In this document: positions 1 through 8,608 of the stretch, piece by piece
Layout: every line of letters begins with the position of its first letter
Numbering within the stretch: the stretch's first letter is position 1
NCBI GenBank assembly: GCA_039810085.1
Contig: JBDHWG010000015.1
Span: forward strand, 81,542-145,541
From: JBDHWG01 sp039810085
GTDB taxonomy: Bacteria; Chloroflexota; Anaerolineae; Epilineales; JAHCIE01
Length of the DNA stretch: 64,000 bases
Direction: 5' to 3'
Program-made: the position numbers and the translations under genes
The notes under the pieces: model-generated
The model's database searches: none
Seen by the model: the letters and a program-made list of their open reading frames with translations, nothing else
What the model was told of the DNA's origin: nothing

Positions 1-944
1 TTCTGCTCGTAGTACGCCCGCACGGCTTTGTCCACATCGGAGCAGCGCGCCCCGGGTCGCAAGGCGGCGAAAGCAACCTCCTGGGCATTCTTCATGTGGT
101 CGAACATACGACGTTGCTCATCGGAGGGCTGGCCGACGAACATGGTGCGCTCTAGCTCCGAATTGTAGCCCCATACCGGCGCGCCAGCCCCCGTGACTAG
201 CACATCCCCTGGCTGGAAGGCGATGTTGTTGGCGAGGGCGTGCGGGATGGCGGCGTTGCGCCCGATTTGCCCGCGATACCCCGCCGACGCGCCGCTGCCG
301 TACGTGCTCTGCGCGGCGTACAGCGGGCCGATGGCGTCCATCATGGCAAGCGTCGCGTCATTGCTGGCGCGCAGGCTCACCTCGGTCTCGGTCGCGCCGA
401 CCTTGGTGTAACGCTGTAGAAGAACGTGGGCCAGGTGGCCCCACGTGACGCTCTCCCGAATCAGGGCAATCTCTGCCGGACTCTTCACCATCATCGAGTC
501 TTCAACGAACGCCGTCACCGGCACGACCGTCGCGCCGGTCAGTTCCGACAGAGTCGGACCGCGATAGCCAAAGATCCAGGGGTAGCCGTCGCTGTCGGCG
601 CCGATCCGCGCACCGATGCCCATGTCTGTCAGCATCTGGCGCAAATGTTGCATGGGGTGCGGGTTGTCTGGGTATTCGACATAACTGGCGACGCGGTCGA
701 AGCCGGTCTTCGACTTGGCGTGCTCTAGCTCCAGGCGCGGCACGAACAGTCCGGCCTCGCCCTTCGCGGTCATGACAAATGCCATGGGGCGCTCGGTGGG
801 GATGAAGGCAAACGACGAGTAGTAGAGGATGTAGTAGTTGTCGAACAGCACGACACCGGACAGCCCCTCGGCGGCGAGATGCTCGGCCAGGCGAGCGCGG
901 CGGGTGGCAAACTCGGACGGGGGGATACTGATGGATGGCAACAT
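1..944 (-). CDS. M24 (pita-bread fold) peptidase-like protein, 3' end outside window
   Basis: About 314 residues are visible; the C-terminus lies beyond the window start. The N-terminal part matches a creatinase/prolidase N-domain. From about residue 150 the pita-bread domain of Xaa-Pro aminopeptidases begins (AEIALIRES, then IGRNAAIPHALANN). The start is the ATG at 944, with GGAG eight bases upstream. In active M24 enzymes the first metal ligand is the Asp of VxxDxGA and the second the Asp of SDxTRT. Here the stretch reads GDVLVTGAGAPVWGYNSELE followed by RT, so the first Asp is absent and the second is Glu. The remaining His/Glu ligands are off-window. It may be a dipeptidase-like subfamily with altered metal binding, or a non-peptidase member. 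Confidence 0.85.
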   Translation of the reverse strand, partial: MLPSISIPPSEFATRRARLAEHLAAEGLSGVVLFDNYYILYYSSFAFIPTERPMAFVMTAKGEAGLFVPRLELEHAKSKTGFDRVASYVEYPDNPHPMQHLRQMLTDMGIGARIGADSDGYPWIFGYRGPTLSELTGATVVPVTAFVEDSMMVKSPAEIALIRESVTWGHLAHVLLQRYTKVGATETEVSLRASNDATLAMMDAIGPLYAAQSTYGSGASAGYRGQIGRNAAIPHALANNIAFQPGDVLVTGAGAPVWGYNSELERTMFVGQPSDEQRRMFDHMKNAQEVAFAALRPGARCSDVDKAVRAYYEQ

Positions 945-1112
945 AGTCTTCGCTCCATATCTAGGGAAGTGCAGGGCAGAAGTATACTGCGTGTAGGGGT
1001 AGAGAGCGAAAGGCTGATGTACAATATGCCAGACGGATGATGCGTTTCGAGGGCGATGGGTATATCATATCACGCGGCCCCCAGGCAGACATGGGGCAAC
1101 ACGGAGGACGGC

Positions 1113-1916
1113 ATGCAGGGGGCGGGCGGGGTATACTTGATGGGCGACGTGCACGGCTACCTGGACAAGCTCACGCGACTGTTGCGTGAGCGCGGCCTGG
1201 TCAACGAGAGGTTGCGCTGGCGGGGCGGCGCGGCGTCCCTGTGGTTCATGGGCGACTTCTTCGACCGCGGCCCCAACGGCACCGATGTCGTCGATCTTGT
1301 CATGCGGCTCCAACAGGAGGCGGCGGACGCGGGCGGCCAGGTCGAGGCGCTGCTCGGCAACCACGATGTCCTCATCATGGCCGTGCAGCAGTTCGGCCAC
1401 ATCCCCCTTGATCCGCCGCGCAAGACCTTCCGCTACCACTGGGAGCGCAACGGCGGCCAGTCTGACGATCTGGTGCGGCTGACGGCAGACCACAGGGCGT
1501 GGCTCAGCCAGCGGCCTGCCCTGGCCCGCGTCGGCGACACCCTGCTGGCCCACGCCGACTCGACCTTCTACCTGGGCTATGGGCAGAGCATCGAGGAAAT
1601 CAACGCGGCGATTCGCGCTGTGTTGTTCACCGACAATGTCAACGACTGGGACGACATCCTGGACGGCTTCGCCAGGCGGCATGCCTTCGACGGGCGGGAA
1701 CCGGGGGGCCCCCAGCGGGCGGCCGCGTTCCTGGCGATGTTCGACAGCCGCCAACTCGTCCACGGCCACACGCCCATCGACCACGTTCTCCAGTGCCCCG
1801 CTGAGATGGTCGCCTGGCCGCTCATCTACGCAAACGGCCTGTGTGTGAACATCGACGGCGGCATGTATCGCGGCGGTCCGGGGTTTATCTATCAACTTGA
1901 GGCGGCGCCATGTTAG
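1113..1916 (+). CDS. Calcineurin-like metallophosphoesterase (PPP/ApaH type)
   Basis: A 267-residue phosphoesterase with all five metal/phosphate motifs in order: GDVHG near the N-terminus, GDFFDRG, GNHD, a His in LLAHAD, and GHTP near residue 220. This set is typical of the PPP-like branch that includes bacterial Ser/Thr phosphatases and diadenosine tetraphosphatases; the substrate cannot be read from sequence. I chose the ATG at 1113 because GGAGG lies five bases upstream and the GDVHG strand then sits near the N-terminus as in the family. An in-frame ATG at 1056 would add 19 residues of no family resemblance. Its stop overlaps the start of the ABC-F gene by 7 bases, so the two are translationally linked. 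Confidence 0.88.
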   Translation: MQGAGGVYLMGDVHGYLDKLTRLLRERGLVNERLRWRGGAASLWFMGDFFDRGPNGTDVVDLVMRLQQEAADAGGQVEALLGNHDVLIMAVQQFGHIPLDPPRKTFRYHWERNGGQSDDLVRLTADHRAWLSQRPALARVGDTLLAHADSTFYLGYGQSIEEINAAIRAVLFTDNVNDWDDILDGFARRHAFDGREPGGPQRAAAFLAMFDSRQLVHGHTPIDHVLQCPAEMVAWPLIYANGLCVNIDGGMYRGGPGFIYQLEAAPC

Positions 1917-3694
1917 TGTTAAGCGTCAGTAACCTGGAAAAACATTACGGCGGCCACACGATATTCGAGACGTTGTCGTGGCAGGTGCAGAAGGGCAGCA
2001 AGGTGGGCCTGGTCGGCCCGAATGGGGTGGGCAAGTCCACCCTGTTCAAGCTGCTGGCTGGGGAAATGAAGCCCGACGGCGGCGCGATCTGGCAGGAGTC
2101 GGGCACGTCCCTGGGCTATCTGCCCCAGGAACCCGCCCTTGATCCGGCTAACACCGTGCTCGACGAAGCCCTGCTGGCCTCGCCCCAGATTCAGGCGCTG
2201 GAAGCGCGGCTGCATCATCTCGAAGCTGACATGGCCGCCCCGTCGGTGTACGAGGACATGGACCGCCTGAGCGACGTCATGACGCAGCATGAGCGCGCCC
2301 TGGCCGAGTACGAGCGCCTCGGCGGCCTGAATTACCACAACCGCGTCGTATCCACGCTACGCGGCCTGGGCTTCAGCGAGGACGACCTGTCGCTGTTATG
2401 CAACGCGCTGTCCGGCGGCCAGAAGAAGCTGGTTGGTCTGGCGCGGTTGCTGGTGATGGGGCCCGACATCCTGCTCCTGGACGAGCCGGACAACCACCTG
2501 GACATGGACGGCAAGGTGTTCCTGGAGAAGCTCATCAACGACTACCCGGGTACGGTGGTCATCATCTCCCACGACCGCTACCTGTTGGACGTGGTGGCGG
2601 AGGAAATTGCCGAGCTAGAGGAGGGCAAGATCACTCTATGGCCGGGCAACTACTCTGAGTACGCCTTTGCCAAGCGCCAGGCGCTGCTGGCTCAGCAGAA
2701 AATGTACGAGGTGCAGAGCCGCGAAATCGAGCGCTTGCGCCAGGCCATGCTGCGCATCATCTCCTACAGTTCAGGCGGCCAGAATGAGAAGATGGTCAAA
2801 CGAGCACGCAACGTGGAGCGGCGGATGGAGCGGCTGGCGGACGAGCGCGTAGACCGGCCGACCCTGGAGCGCAAGACGATGGGCTTGAACTTCCAGACGA
2901 CGGTGCGTGGCTCGGACAAAGTGTTGGAGGTCGAGGACGTTGCCAAGTCGTTCGATGGCGAGGAGTTCGTGCTCCAGGATGTAGACCTGCTCATCTGGCA
3001 GGGCGAGCGCGTTGGGCTGGTGGGGCCGAACGGGGCGGGCAAGTCGGTGCTGTTCCGGCTGGTGCTAGGGCGGGAGCAGCCGACATGGGGCAGCATCAAG
3101 CTGGGGCCAAGCGTGGATGTGAGCTACTACTCCCAGGAGCACCAGACGCTCAACTACGATGCGACGCCGCTACAAGAAGTGCGCTCGCTCAAGGCGTTGT
3201 ACGAGAAAGAGGCGTACAACTACCTGGGGCGCTTCCTGTTCAACTTCGATATGGCGCAGCAGCCAGTGCGGACGTTGAGCGGCGGGGAGAAGGCGCGGCT
3301 GCAGATCGCCAAGATGATGCTCAGCCCGGCCAACTTCCTGCTGCTAGACGAGCCGACGAACAACCTGGATATCCCGGCCTGCGAGGTGTTGGAAGACGCG
3401 TTGCAGGACTACAAGGGGACGACGCTCATCATCTCCCACGACCGCTACTTCCTGGACCGCATCTGCACGCGGATCGTCGAGCTGCGGGACGGCCGCCTGA
3501 TCGAGTACCTGGGCAACTACACCTACTATCTGGAGAAGAAGCGGGAAGAGGAAGCAGCAGCGCGACGAGCGGAGGAAGAGGTGAAGGCGCGGGCGGCGCG
3601 CAAAGCCGCCGCATCGCAGGGGCAGCAACCGTCAAAGAATGGTACGTCGAAGGGGAAGGACAAGGGGAAGCAGAAAGCCAAAGCGGGACGGTAA
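1910..3694 (+). CDS. ABC-F family ATPase (ribosome-associated type)
   Basis: A 594-residue soluble protein with two ABC cassettes and no membrane segment. The first has Walker A GPNGVGKST near residue 36, signature LSGGQKKL and Walker B DILLLDEPDNHLDMDG. The second has GPNGAGKSV near residue 373, LSGGEKARL and LLLDEPTNNLDI. Between them is a charged helical linker as in ABC-F proteins such as EttA or Uup, which act on the ribosome. The C-terminal ~45 residues are Lys/Ala/Glu-rich, a basic tail common in the family. The ATG overlaps the end of the phosphoesterase gene. The sub-family (EttA, Uup, YdiF or resistance type) cannot be assigned; the first Walker B has Asp-Asn-His where many have Thr-Asn-His. 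Confidence 0.93.
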   Translation: MLVLSVSNLEKHYGGHTIFETLSWQVQKGSKVGLVGPNGVGKSTLFKLLAGEMKPDGGAIWQESGTSLGYLPQEPALDPANTVLDEALLASPQIQALEARLHHLEADMAAPSVYEDMDRLSDVMTQHERALAEYERLGGLNYHNRVVSTLRGLGFSEDDLSLLCNALSGGQKKLVGLARLLVMGPDILLLDEPDNHLDMDGKVFLEKLINDYPGTVVIISHDRYLLDVVAEEIAELEEGKITLWPGNYSEYAFAKRQALLAQQKMYEVQSREIERLRQAMLRIISYSSGGQNEKMVKRARNVERRMERLADERVDRPTLERKTMGLNFQTTVRGSDKVLEVEDVAKSFDGEEFVLQDVDLLIWQGERVGLVGPNGAGKSVLFRLVLGREQPTWGSIKLGPSVDVSYYSQEHQTLNYDATPLQEVRSLKALYEKEAYNYLGRFLFNFDMAQQPVRTLSGGEKARLQIAKMMLSPANFLLLDEPTNNLDIPACEVLEDALQDYKGTTLIISHDRYFLDRICTRIVELRDGRLIEYLGNYTYYLEKKREEEAAARRAEEEVKARAARKAAASQGQQPSKNGTSKGKDKGKQKAKAGR

Positions 3695-3722
3695 GTAGCA
3701 CGTCAAGCACCACGGAGGCGCG

Positions 3723-4478
3723 ATGGGGCGACTGACCATCTTTGTGGATGACGGCGGGGTAATGAACGACAATCGGCGGCGAGCGCCCCAGTGGCGTCGG
3801 CTGCTGGGCGAGTTCTTCCCGCCACGGCTAGGCGGCTCGGCCGAGGCGTGGGCCGAGGCCAACCGGGTCTATACCGAAGGGCTGTGGGGCGACGGCGGAA
3901 CCTGGGCGGACTACTCGTCCCATCTGTGGCAGCAAGGCGGCGAGAGCTACGAGGCTTTCCACCGCCTGTATCAGATCGCGTGGCTGCACGGCATGTGCCG
4001 CTTGCTGGACCTGCCGCTGCCTCCGGACGACGAGGCAGTGAGCCTTGCCGACGCGGCGAGCGCCTACATCACACCGCGAGTGCGCGCCGCGCTGCCAGGC
4101 GTCGTCGAGGCCATCGGGTCGCTCAAGGACGACGGCCACACCCTACACACGGCGTCGGGCGAGCCGTCCTTCGAGCTAGACGGCTACCTGATGGGGATGG
4201 GGGTGCGCCCCTGCTTTGACCGCCTCTACGGGCCGGACCTGGTGGACTGCCTCAAGGACGGCCCCGAGTACTACCGGCGTATTCTCGCCGACAGTGGCGT
4301 GGCCCCATCCGACGCAGTCTTCGTCGACGACCAGCCTGCGGCGGTCGACTGGATTCGGGCAGCTGGCGCACGTCCTATCCTCGTCGGCCCCGCTGCCCAA
4401 GCTAACGGCCACACGGCGTGGCTGGCCCTCGATAGCCTCGCCGATTTGCCGAGGACACTGCGCGATGAGCGACTATAG
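3723..4478 (+). CDS. HAD-superfamily hydrolase
   Basis: 251 residues. Motif I is FVDDGGVMND near the N-terminus (the usual form is DxDGxxxD), followed by a helical cap of about 100 residues. A motif II-like Ser lies in HTASGEPSF, a motif III Lys in CLKDGPEYYRRIL, and motif IV is FVDDQPAAVDW. This resembles haloacid-dehalogenase-like phosphatases of the REG-2/YjjG type. The substrate is not predictable. It starts 28 bases after the ABC-F gene in the same direction and may be co-transcribed with it. The next gene is convergent, ending 30 bases away; I see no clear T-tailed terminator there, only a weak 6-bp hairpin at 4489-4503. Confidence 0.8.
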   Translation: MGRLTIFVDDGGVMNDNRRRAPQWRRLLGEFFPPRLGGSAEAWAEANRVYTEGLWGDGGTWADYSSHLWQQGGESYEAFHRLYQIAWLHGMCRLLDLPLPPDDEAVSLADAASAYITPRVRAALPGVVEAIGSLKDDGHTLHTASGEPSFELDGYLMGMGVRPCFDRLYGPDLVDCLKDGPEYYRRILADSGVAPSDAVFVDDQPAAVDWIRAAGARPILVGPAAQANGHTAWLALDSLADLPRTLRDERL

Positions 4479-4508
4479 GTCGAGGCCGACGAATGGAATT
4501 CGTGTCTG

Positions 4509-5045
4509 CTAACCGTGGCGGTGGACGGCAATGCAGGTTGTGGTGCCGTGGGCGTAGAGCTTGCCGCGCTCGTCCACCAGGCGCGCCTCGGCCGTCGCCA
4601 CGCGGCTGCCCATGTGGATGACCTTGCCCTCGCAGAAGACGCGCCCGGTGTCCACCGTCATCGGGCGCAGAAACTTGATGCTTAGATCCAGCGTCGTGAA
4701 CATGACGCCCAGCGGGAGCATCGAGTGAATGGCACACGCCATCGCCGAGTCGAGGATAGTGCATCCCAGGCCGCCGTGGATCGTGCCCATCGGGTTGTAG
4801 TGGAACTCGGCCGGCTCGACGGACAGAACGACGCGGCCCTTTTCGACGGACTCGAAGCGCTGGCCGACAAGGGCAGCAATAGGCGGTGGCGGTAGTTCGC
4901 CGCGCAAGATGGCCTGCAAGTACTCCAAACCGGTCATCTGCCGCCCGGCGTCTGCGCCGATCATCGGGTCTTCCCAGGTGATGGTGCGGGTGCGAGAGGG
5001 AAGAGTCCCCGCGTTGTCTTGTTCCGTGACGGTCATGTCTTCCAT
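4509..5045 (-). CDS. PaaI-type hotdog-fold acyl-CoA thioesterase
   Basis: 178 residues. The region from about residue 40 matches the PaaI/YdiI hotdog thioesterase family: an N-terminal helix, then NPMGTIHGGLGCTILDSAMA, which carries the HGG loop and catalytic helix, and later DLSIKFLRPM and GRVFCEGKVIHMGSRVATAE, the central strand region. Such enzymes hydrolyse acyl- or aroyl-CoA thioesters. I prefer the ATG at 5045 because GAGG precedes it by five bases; a longer frame from 5087 would overlap the upstream antiporter gene. The gene follows the antiporter by 7 bases, so the two probably share a transcript, though no functional link is obvious. Confidence 0.88.
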   Translation of the reverse strand: MEDMTVTEQDNAGTLPSRTRTITWEDPMIGADAGRQMTGLEYLQAILRGELPPPPIAALVGQRFESVEKGRVVLSVEPAEFHYNPMGTIHGGLGCTILDSAMACAIHSMLPLGVMFTTLDLSIKFLRPMTVDTGRVFCEGKVIHMGSRVATAEARLVDERGKLYAHGTTTCIAVHRHG

Positions 5046-5052
5046 GCTTACC

Positions 5053-7053
5053 TCAATTTGACTGTGTGGCATCCAGCAATCGGTCAACCGCTGCGAGCTG
5101 CGCCGTGTCGCCCATCAGGCCAATGAGGTCCCCCGCTTCAAAACGCGTGCCCGACTTTGGGTTAGGCTGCGCCTGTCCGTCGCGGATGAGGACGATGACC
5201 GACGCGCCTGTCCGTGCTCGCAGGTTGGCCTCGGCGAGCGTCTGCCCGACGAGCGGACTAGCGGGATCGAGGCGGCGCCACGCCAGATCAGAGCCGCGCA
5301 CAGTGGTGCGCAGCTGGTCGAGCATCTGATGTTCCTTGGCGGTTGTGACTTCCGTATTGTAGTGGTCGCTGCGAACGGCATCCGTGTAAGGCTCGACCTG
5401 GCTCGCGGGGAAGCCGAGGTTGAGCAGGGTGTGGCGCACCATTTCCAGGCCACCCTCTAGCTCCGGGTGAATCACATCCTCTGCGCCCAACTCGTAGAGC
5501 CGCTGCACGCCTTCATCGGTCGCGGCGCGAGCGATGATAGGTACACTCGGGGCTAGCTCGCGGGCAGCGCCGACCACAATTTCCGTTGCCGCTTCCTCCG
5601 GCAGTGTCACAACCAGTGTCCTGGCCTGCTCCAGATTCGCGTGGCTCAGCACCTCGGAGTTGGCCGCATCTCCGAATAAGGTAGGGATACCGCGCTGGTT
5701 GAATGCGGCGGCGCGCGGGGCGTCTAGCTCAACAACCAGGCATGGAATGCTCAGTTGCTCTAGAACGGTGACTATGTGACCGCCGACCCGCCCCGCGCCC
5801 ACGACAACGACGTGGTCGCTCAGTGTCGATGCGGTCAGCGGCGGTGGCGGCCCGTGCCGGTCCAGGTATCGCCAGAGTGTGGGCATACGCTGAAGCGTGC
5901 GCTCAGTGACCGGCAGCAGCCGGAATAGCACCGGATTCAACACAATCGAGAGGAGGGCGCCGGCGAGAATGAGGGAGTACTGATCCTGCGTCAGCACGCC
6001 CAGGGCAATACCCGTTTGCCCGACGATGAAGGAGAATTCACCAATCTGCCCAAGGCCGGCGGCGGCGACGAGCATCGTCCGCGCGGAGCCGGGCAGGATG
6101 AGGCCCATCAGGACGGTCACGACCGGCTTGCCGATCATGATAAGCGCCGCCAGCGCCAGCACGTGGCCGGCATTGGCAAAGAGATAAGCCGGATTGACCA
6201 GCATGCCGACTGAGACGAAGAACAGGACGGTGAACACGTCCCGAAACGGTACCACCTCTGCGCCGATTTGATGGCTGACGTCCGATTCGCCAAGCACAGC
6301 GCCAGCCAGGAACGCGCCCAACGCCAGGGAGACCCCGAACAGCTCGGCTGAACCGAGAGCGACTCCGACGGCGACCGCTACAACCGCCAGGATGAACAGC
6401 TCACGCGAGCGGGTGAAGGCAATGCGCGTGAGCAGCCAGGGCAGAAGCCGTGCGCCGACCACCAGCATCAATCCGACAAAAAGAGCTGCCCTCAACAGCG
6501 CCACGACGATGCCTTGCCACGACGCGGCCTCGCCGCTCCCAAACAAGGCGGGGAGGAGCACAAGGATCACGATGGTCGCCAGGTCCTCCAGCACGAGCCA
6601 GCCGACTGCGACCTGGCCGTGAAGCGTGTTCAAGAGGCCATTGTCGGTCAGGCTCCGCAGCAGGACGACAGTGCTGGCAATCGACACGGCAAAGCCGAGC
6701 ACCAGGCCAGCCGCGCTCGACCAACCCCAGGCCTGTGTCAGGGCGAAGCCAAAGACAGTGGAGACGAGAATCTGGATCAGGGCGCCGGGGATCGCAACGG
6801 AGCGCACCGCCCAGAGGTCGCGCAGAGAGAAGTGCAGACCCACGCCGAACATGAGGAAGATGACGCCCAGCTCGGCAAGCTGGCTGATGTTCGCGACATC
6901 GCCGACGAAGCCGGGCGTGAAGGGGCCAATCGCCATGCCCGCCAGCAGGTAGCCGACGATGGTCGGTAGTCGGAGCCGCCGCGCGATGAGTCCGCCGGCA
7001 AAAGCCGTGACCAGGGCGACGGCAATGTTGATGAGCAAGTGCAGGTCATGCAT
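5053..7053 (-). CDS. Kef/CPA2-type monovalent cation:proton antiporter with RCK domain
   Basis: 666 residues. The first ~390 residues are a 12-13-helix sodium/hydrogen exchanger domain of the CPA2 type (GGLIARRLRLPTIVGYLLAG at the N-terminus, then LGAFLAGAVLGES). A TrkA-N/RCK nucleotide-binding domain starts near residue 415 with VVVVGAGRVGGHIV, and a TrkA-C domain follows at about 585-660 (TGASVIVLIRDGQ, GDLIGLMG). This architecture is that of KefB/KefC-like or YbaL-like inner-membrane K+/H+ antiporters controlled by nucleotide binding. No glutathione-binding ancillary gene (kefF/kefG) is adjacent. The start at 7053 gives the expected first membrane helix. It is upstream of the thioesterase gene on the same strand. 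Confidence 0.92.
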   Translation of the reverse strand: MHDLHLLINIAVALVTAFAGGLIARRLRLPTIVGYLLAGMAIGPFTPGFVGDVANISQLAELGVIFLMFGVGLHFSLRDLWAVRSVAIPGALIQILVSTVFGFALTQAWGWSSAAGLVLGFAVSIASTVVLLRSLTDNGLLNTLHGQVAVGWLVLEDLATIVILVLLPALFGSGEAASWQGIVVALLRAALFVGLMLVVGARLLPWLLTRIAFTRSRELFILAVVAVAVGVALGSAELFGVSLALGAFLAGAVLGESDVSHQIGAEVVPFRDVFTVLFFVSVGMLVNPAYLFANAGHVLALAALIMIGKPVVTVLMGLILPGSARTMLVAAAGLGQIGEFSFIVGQTGIALGVLTQDQYSLILAGALLSIVLNPVLFRLLPVTERTLQRMPTLWRYLDRHGPPPPLTASTLSDHVVVVGAGRVGGHIVTVLEQLSIPCLVVELDAPRAAAFNQRGIPTLFGDAANSEVLSHANLEQARTLVVTLPEEAATEIVVGAARELAPSVPIIARAATDEGVQRLYELGAEDVIHPELEGGLEMVRHTLLNLGFPASQVEPYTDAVRSDHYNTEVTTAKEHQMLDQLRTTVRGSDLAWRRLDPASPLVGQTLAEANLRARTGASVIVLIRDGQAQPNPKSGTRFEAGDLIGLMGDTAQLAAVDRLLDATQSN

Positions 7054-7087
7054 TCGAGACCCTTCGCTACCTCAAGCTCGTGGTTAC

Positions 7088-7579
7088 TCAGCCCTGCGAG
7101 TCCTGCGTAGTGCGCCTTACGGCAGCCAGCAACTCGTCCGACAGCCAATAACCTGCCGAACGCATCTCCTCCAATACCGCCACCGCGTCTGGGATCAACT
7201 GCAGTTCGACCGCCCGAATCAGGAGGCCGGCTGTACCGGTCAATTGAACATCAAGACGGCGGGCGGCCCGTCGGCCCAGGCGGTCGTCCATCAGGAGCAG
7301 CGCATTGAAAAGCGACGCGAGAGCAACCGCTTCCTGCTCTCCGTGGTCGAGCTGCGCTGTTACTACCTCAATTGCAGCGCTCACGACAGGTCGCTCTGTC
7401 ACGCGGACAAATGTGGCTAAAGCCAAATCCAATCTCTCGGCTTCGGGTCCTGGTTTGGCCAGCAATTCGCGATGTACGGCAGGGGGAATGTAGACAATGC
7501 TAAAAAGTTGCTCAAGCAGGAGTAGTTTGTCAACTTTCGCTAGGGCAATAAGTGGGCCTGTATTCGATACAACCATCAT
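7088..7579 (-). CDS. DUF3368 PIN-like toxin-type protein
   Basis: 163 residues of the DUF3368 family, a PIN-like RNase fold. The N-terminus is VVSNTGPLIALAKVDKL (strand 1 with the acidic position replaced by Asn, as is common in DUF3368), the middle has LDHGEQEAVALA with the conserved Glu, and LLLMDDRLGRRAARRL and TGTAGLLIRA follow. The family is usually paired with a UPF0175 protein, as here: its ATG overlaps the UPF0175 stop (ATGA). The pair resembles VapBC-type toxin-antitoxin modules, but activity of DUF3368 proteins is poorly established. It lies at the end of the def operon, 34 bases from the antiporter start. Confidence 0.83.
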   Translation of the reverse strand: MMVVSNTGPLIALAKVDKLLLLEQLFSIVYIPPAVHRELLAKPGPEAERLDLALATFVRVTERPVVSAAIEVVTAQLDHGEQEAVALASLFNALLLMDDRLGRRAARRLDVQLTGTAGLLIRAVELQLIPDAVAVLEEMRSAGYWLSDELLAAVRRTTQDSQG

Positions 7580-7860
7580 GAGTTAGGACTGGTTTCCCGG
7601 ATCGCAGCAACGTCAGCCTTTAGCTCATCCGTCAATTCCTCACGGTCATAGTTAAACACAGACACCTTGTAGCGCCCGCACATCTCCAGGAACTCGACTC
7701 TTGTAAGGCCGGCAAGCTCTGCTGCATGGCCAGAAGACAGCTTGCCGAGCTCAAACATCTTTAAGGCGGCCATCAAGCGCACTTGCGCCACCAACTCCTC
7801 GGGTGTGAGTGACACTGCCAGAGCAACATCGTTGGGCACAGTAACGGTAATGTCCTTCAT
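7576..7860 (-). CDS. UPF0175 family protein, probable antitoxin partner
   Basis: 94 residues. The central part LGKLSSGHAAELAGLTRVEF is the helix-turn-helix signature of UPF0175, a small family encoded next to DUF3368 or PIN proteins. The start ATG at 7860 is preceded by GAGGG four bases upstream. Longer overlapping frames run into def and are not supported. It follows def by 7 bases and overlaps the DUF3368 gene, so the three genes can form one transcript from the promoter upstream of def. The HTH suggests DNA binding and possible autoregulation, by analogy with VapB-like antitoxins; that is inference. Confidence 0.85.
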   Translation of the reverse strand: MKDITVTVPNDVALAVSLTPEELVAQVRLMAALKMFELGKLSSGHAAELAGLTRVEFLEMCGRYKVSVFNYDREELTDELKADVAAIRETSPNS

Positions 7861-7867
7861 CGTACCC

Positions 7868-8437
7868 TCAAACCGACTTGACCGGCGCAGCAGCCCCCGT
7901 TGGCTTCGCCGCGTCGCCTTCGTCCAAGGAGCGCGGGCGCTTCCCGATTTCCCAGTACTTGTCCGGGCTGGTGATGTGGTCGGTGAACAGGATGCCGTCC
8001 AGGTGGTCAATCTCGTGCTGGAAGATGCGTGCGACGTAGTTGCGGGCTTTGATGCGAAACTCGCGCCCCTGCGGGTCCAGGCCCTTGACGACGACCCAGA
8101 CATGCCGGTCGACTAGGCCGTTGATCTTGGGGATGGAGAGGCAGCCTTCCTCGCCTTCCTCCATCTCTGGCGACGCCTTGATAATTTCCGGATTGATGAC
8201 GGCGTAGACCTTGCCACTCTGCGGGTCATCCTCGTCCTCCGGCGCTTCGACCACGATGACCCGCAGGCCGACGCCCACCTGGGGCGCGGCGAGGCCAACA
8301 CCCGGTGCTTCGCGCATGGTCTCGACCATGTCGTCAATCAAGCGCCGCACTGACTCATCGATCTTGCCCACTTTGCGGGCCTTCTCCCGGAGGACAGGGT
8401 TACCCTGGTTAACGAGGACGATCTCACGAACTGCCAT
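7868..8437 (-). CDS. def: Peptide deformylase
   Basis: 189 residues. The three active-site motifs are intact: GVGLAAPQVG (motif 1), EEGCLSIP with the metal-binding Cys (motif 2), and HEIDHLDG with the two metal-binding His and catalytic Glu (motif 3). The enzyme removes the formyl group from nascent N-terminal Met. The C-terminus has a ~30-residue tail (SLDEGDAAKPTGAAAP). The ATG at 8437 is preceded by GGTGGG at 7-base spacing; an in-frame GTG at 8449 would add four residues. Fmt and other usual neighbours are absent. It is the first gene of a three-gene unit with the UPF0175/DUF3368 pair. Confidence 0.96.
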   Translation of the reverse strand: MAVREIVLVNQGNPVLREKARKVGKIDESVRRLIDDMVETMREAPGVGLAAPQVGVGLRVIVVEAPEDEDDPQSGKVYAVINPEIIKASPEMEEGEEGCLSIPKINGLVDRHVWVVVKGLDPQGREFRIKARNYVARIFQHEIDHLDGILFTDHITSPDKYWEIGKRPRSLDEGDAAKPTGAAAPVKSV

Positions 8438-8493
8438 ACAATTGCCCACCTTCTGCTGCGACCATGCGGCCTATCGTTCGTATATCAGGTTAG

Positions 8494-8523
8494 ATTATAA
8501 CCGTAGCAACTTCTTAGCGTCAA
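8494..8523 (-). promoter_or_regulatory. Sigma-70-type promoter for def operon
   Basis: On the minus strand, TTGACG (8518-8523) and TATAAT (8494-8499) are separated by 18 bases, 57 bases upstream of the def ATG. Both boxes are near consensus. Confidence 0.8.
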
Positions 8524-8534
8524 AACCATCGAAC

Positions 8535-8563
8535 TTGGCTTGCAGGCGGCTTGATGCTATACT
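8535..8563 (+). promoter_or_regulatory. Sigma-70-type promoter for the DUF4013 gene
   Basis: TTGGCT (8535-8540) and TATACT (8558-8563) are separated by 17 bases and lie about 45 bases upstream of the membrane protein start. It is divergent from, and close to, the def promoter. Confidence 0.65.
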
Positions 8564-8608
8564 CCGCCCAGGCCGCGTTGAGGCTGTCACTCACAGAAGG
8601 AGGCTGAA

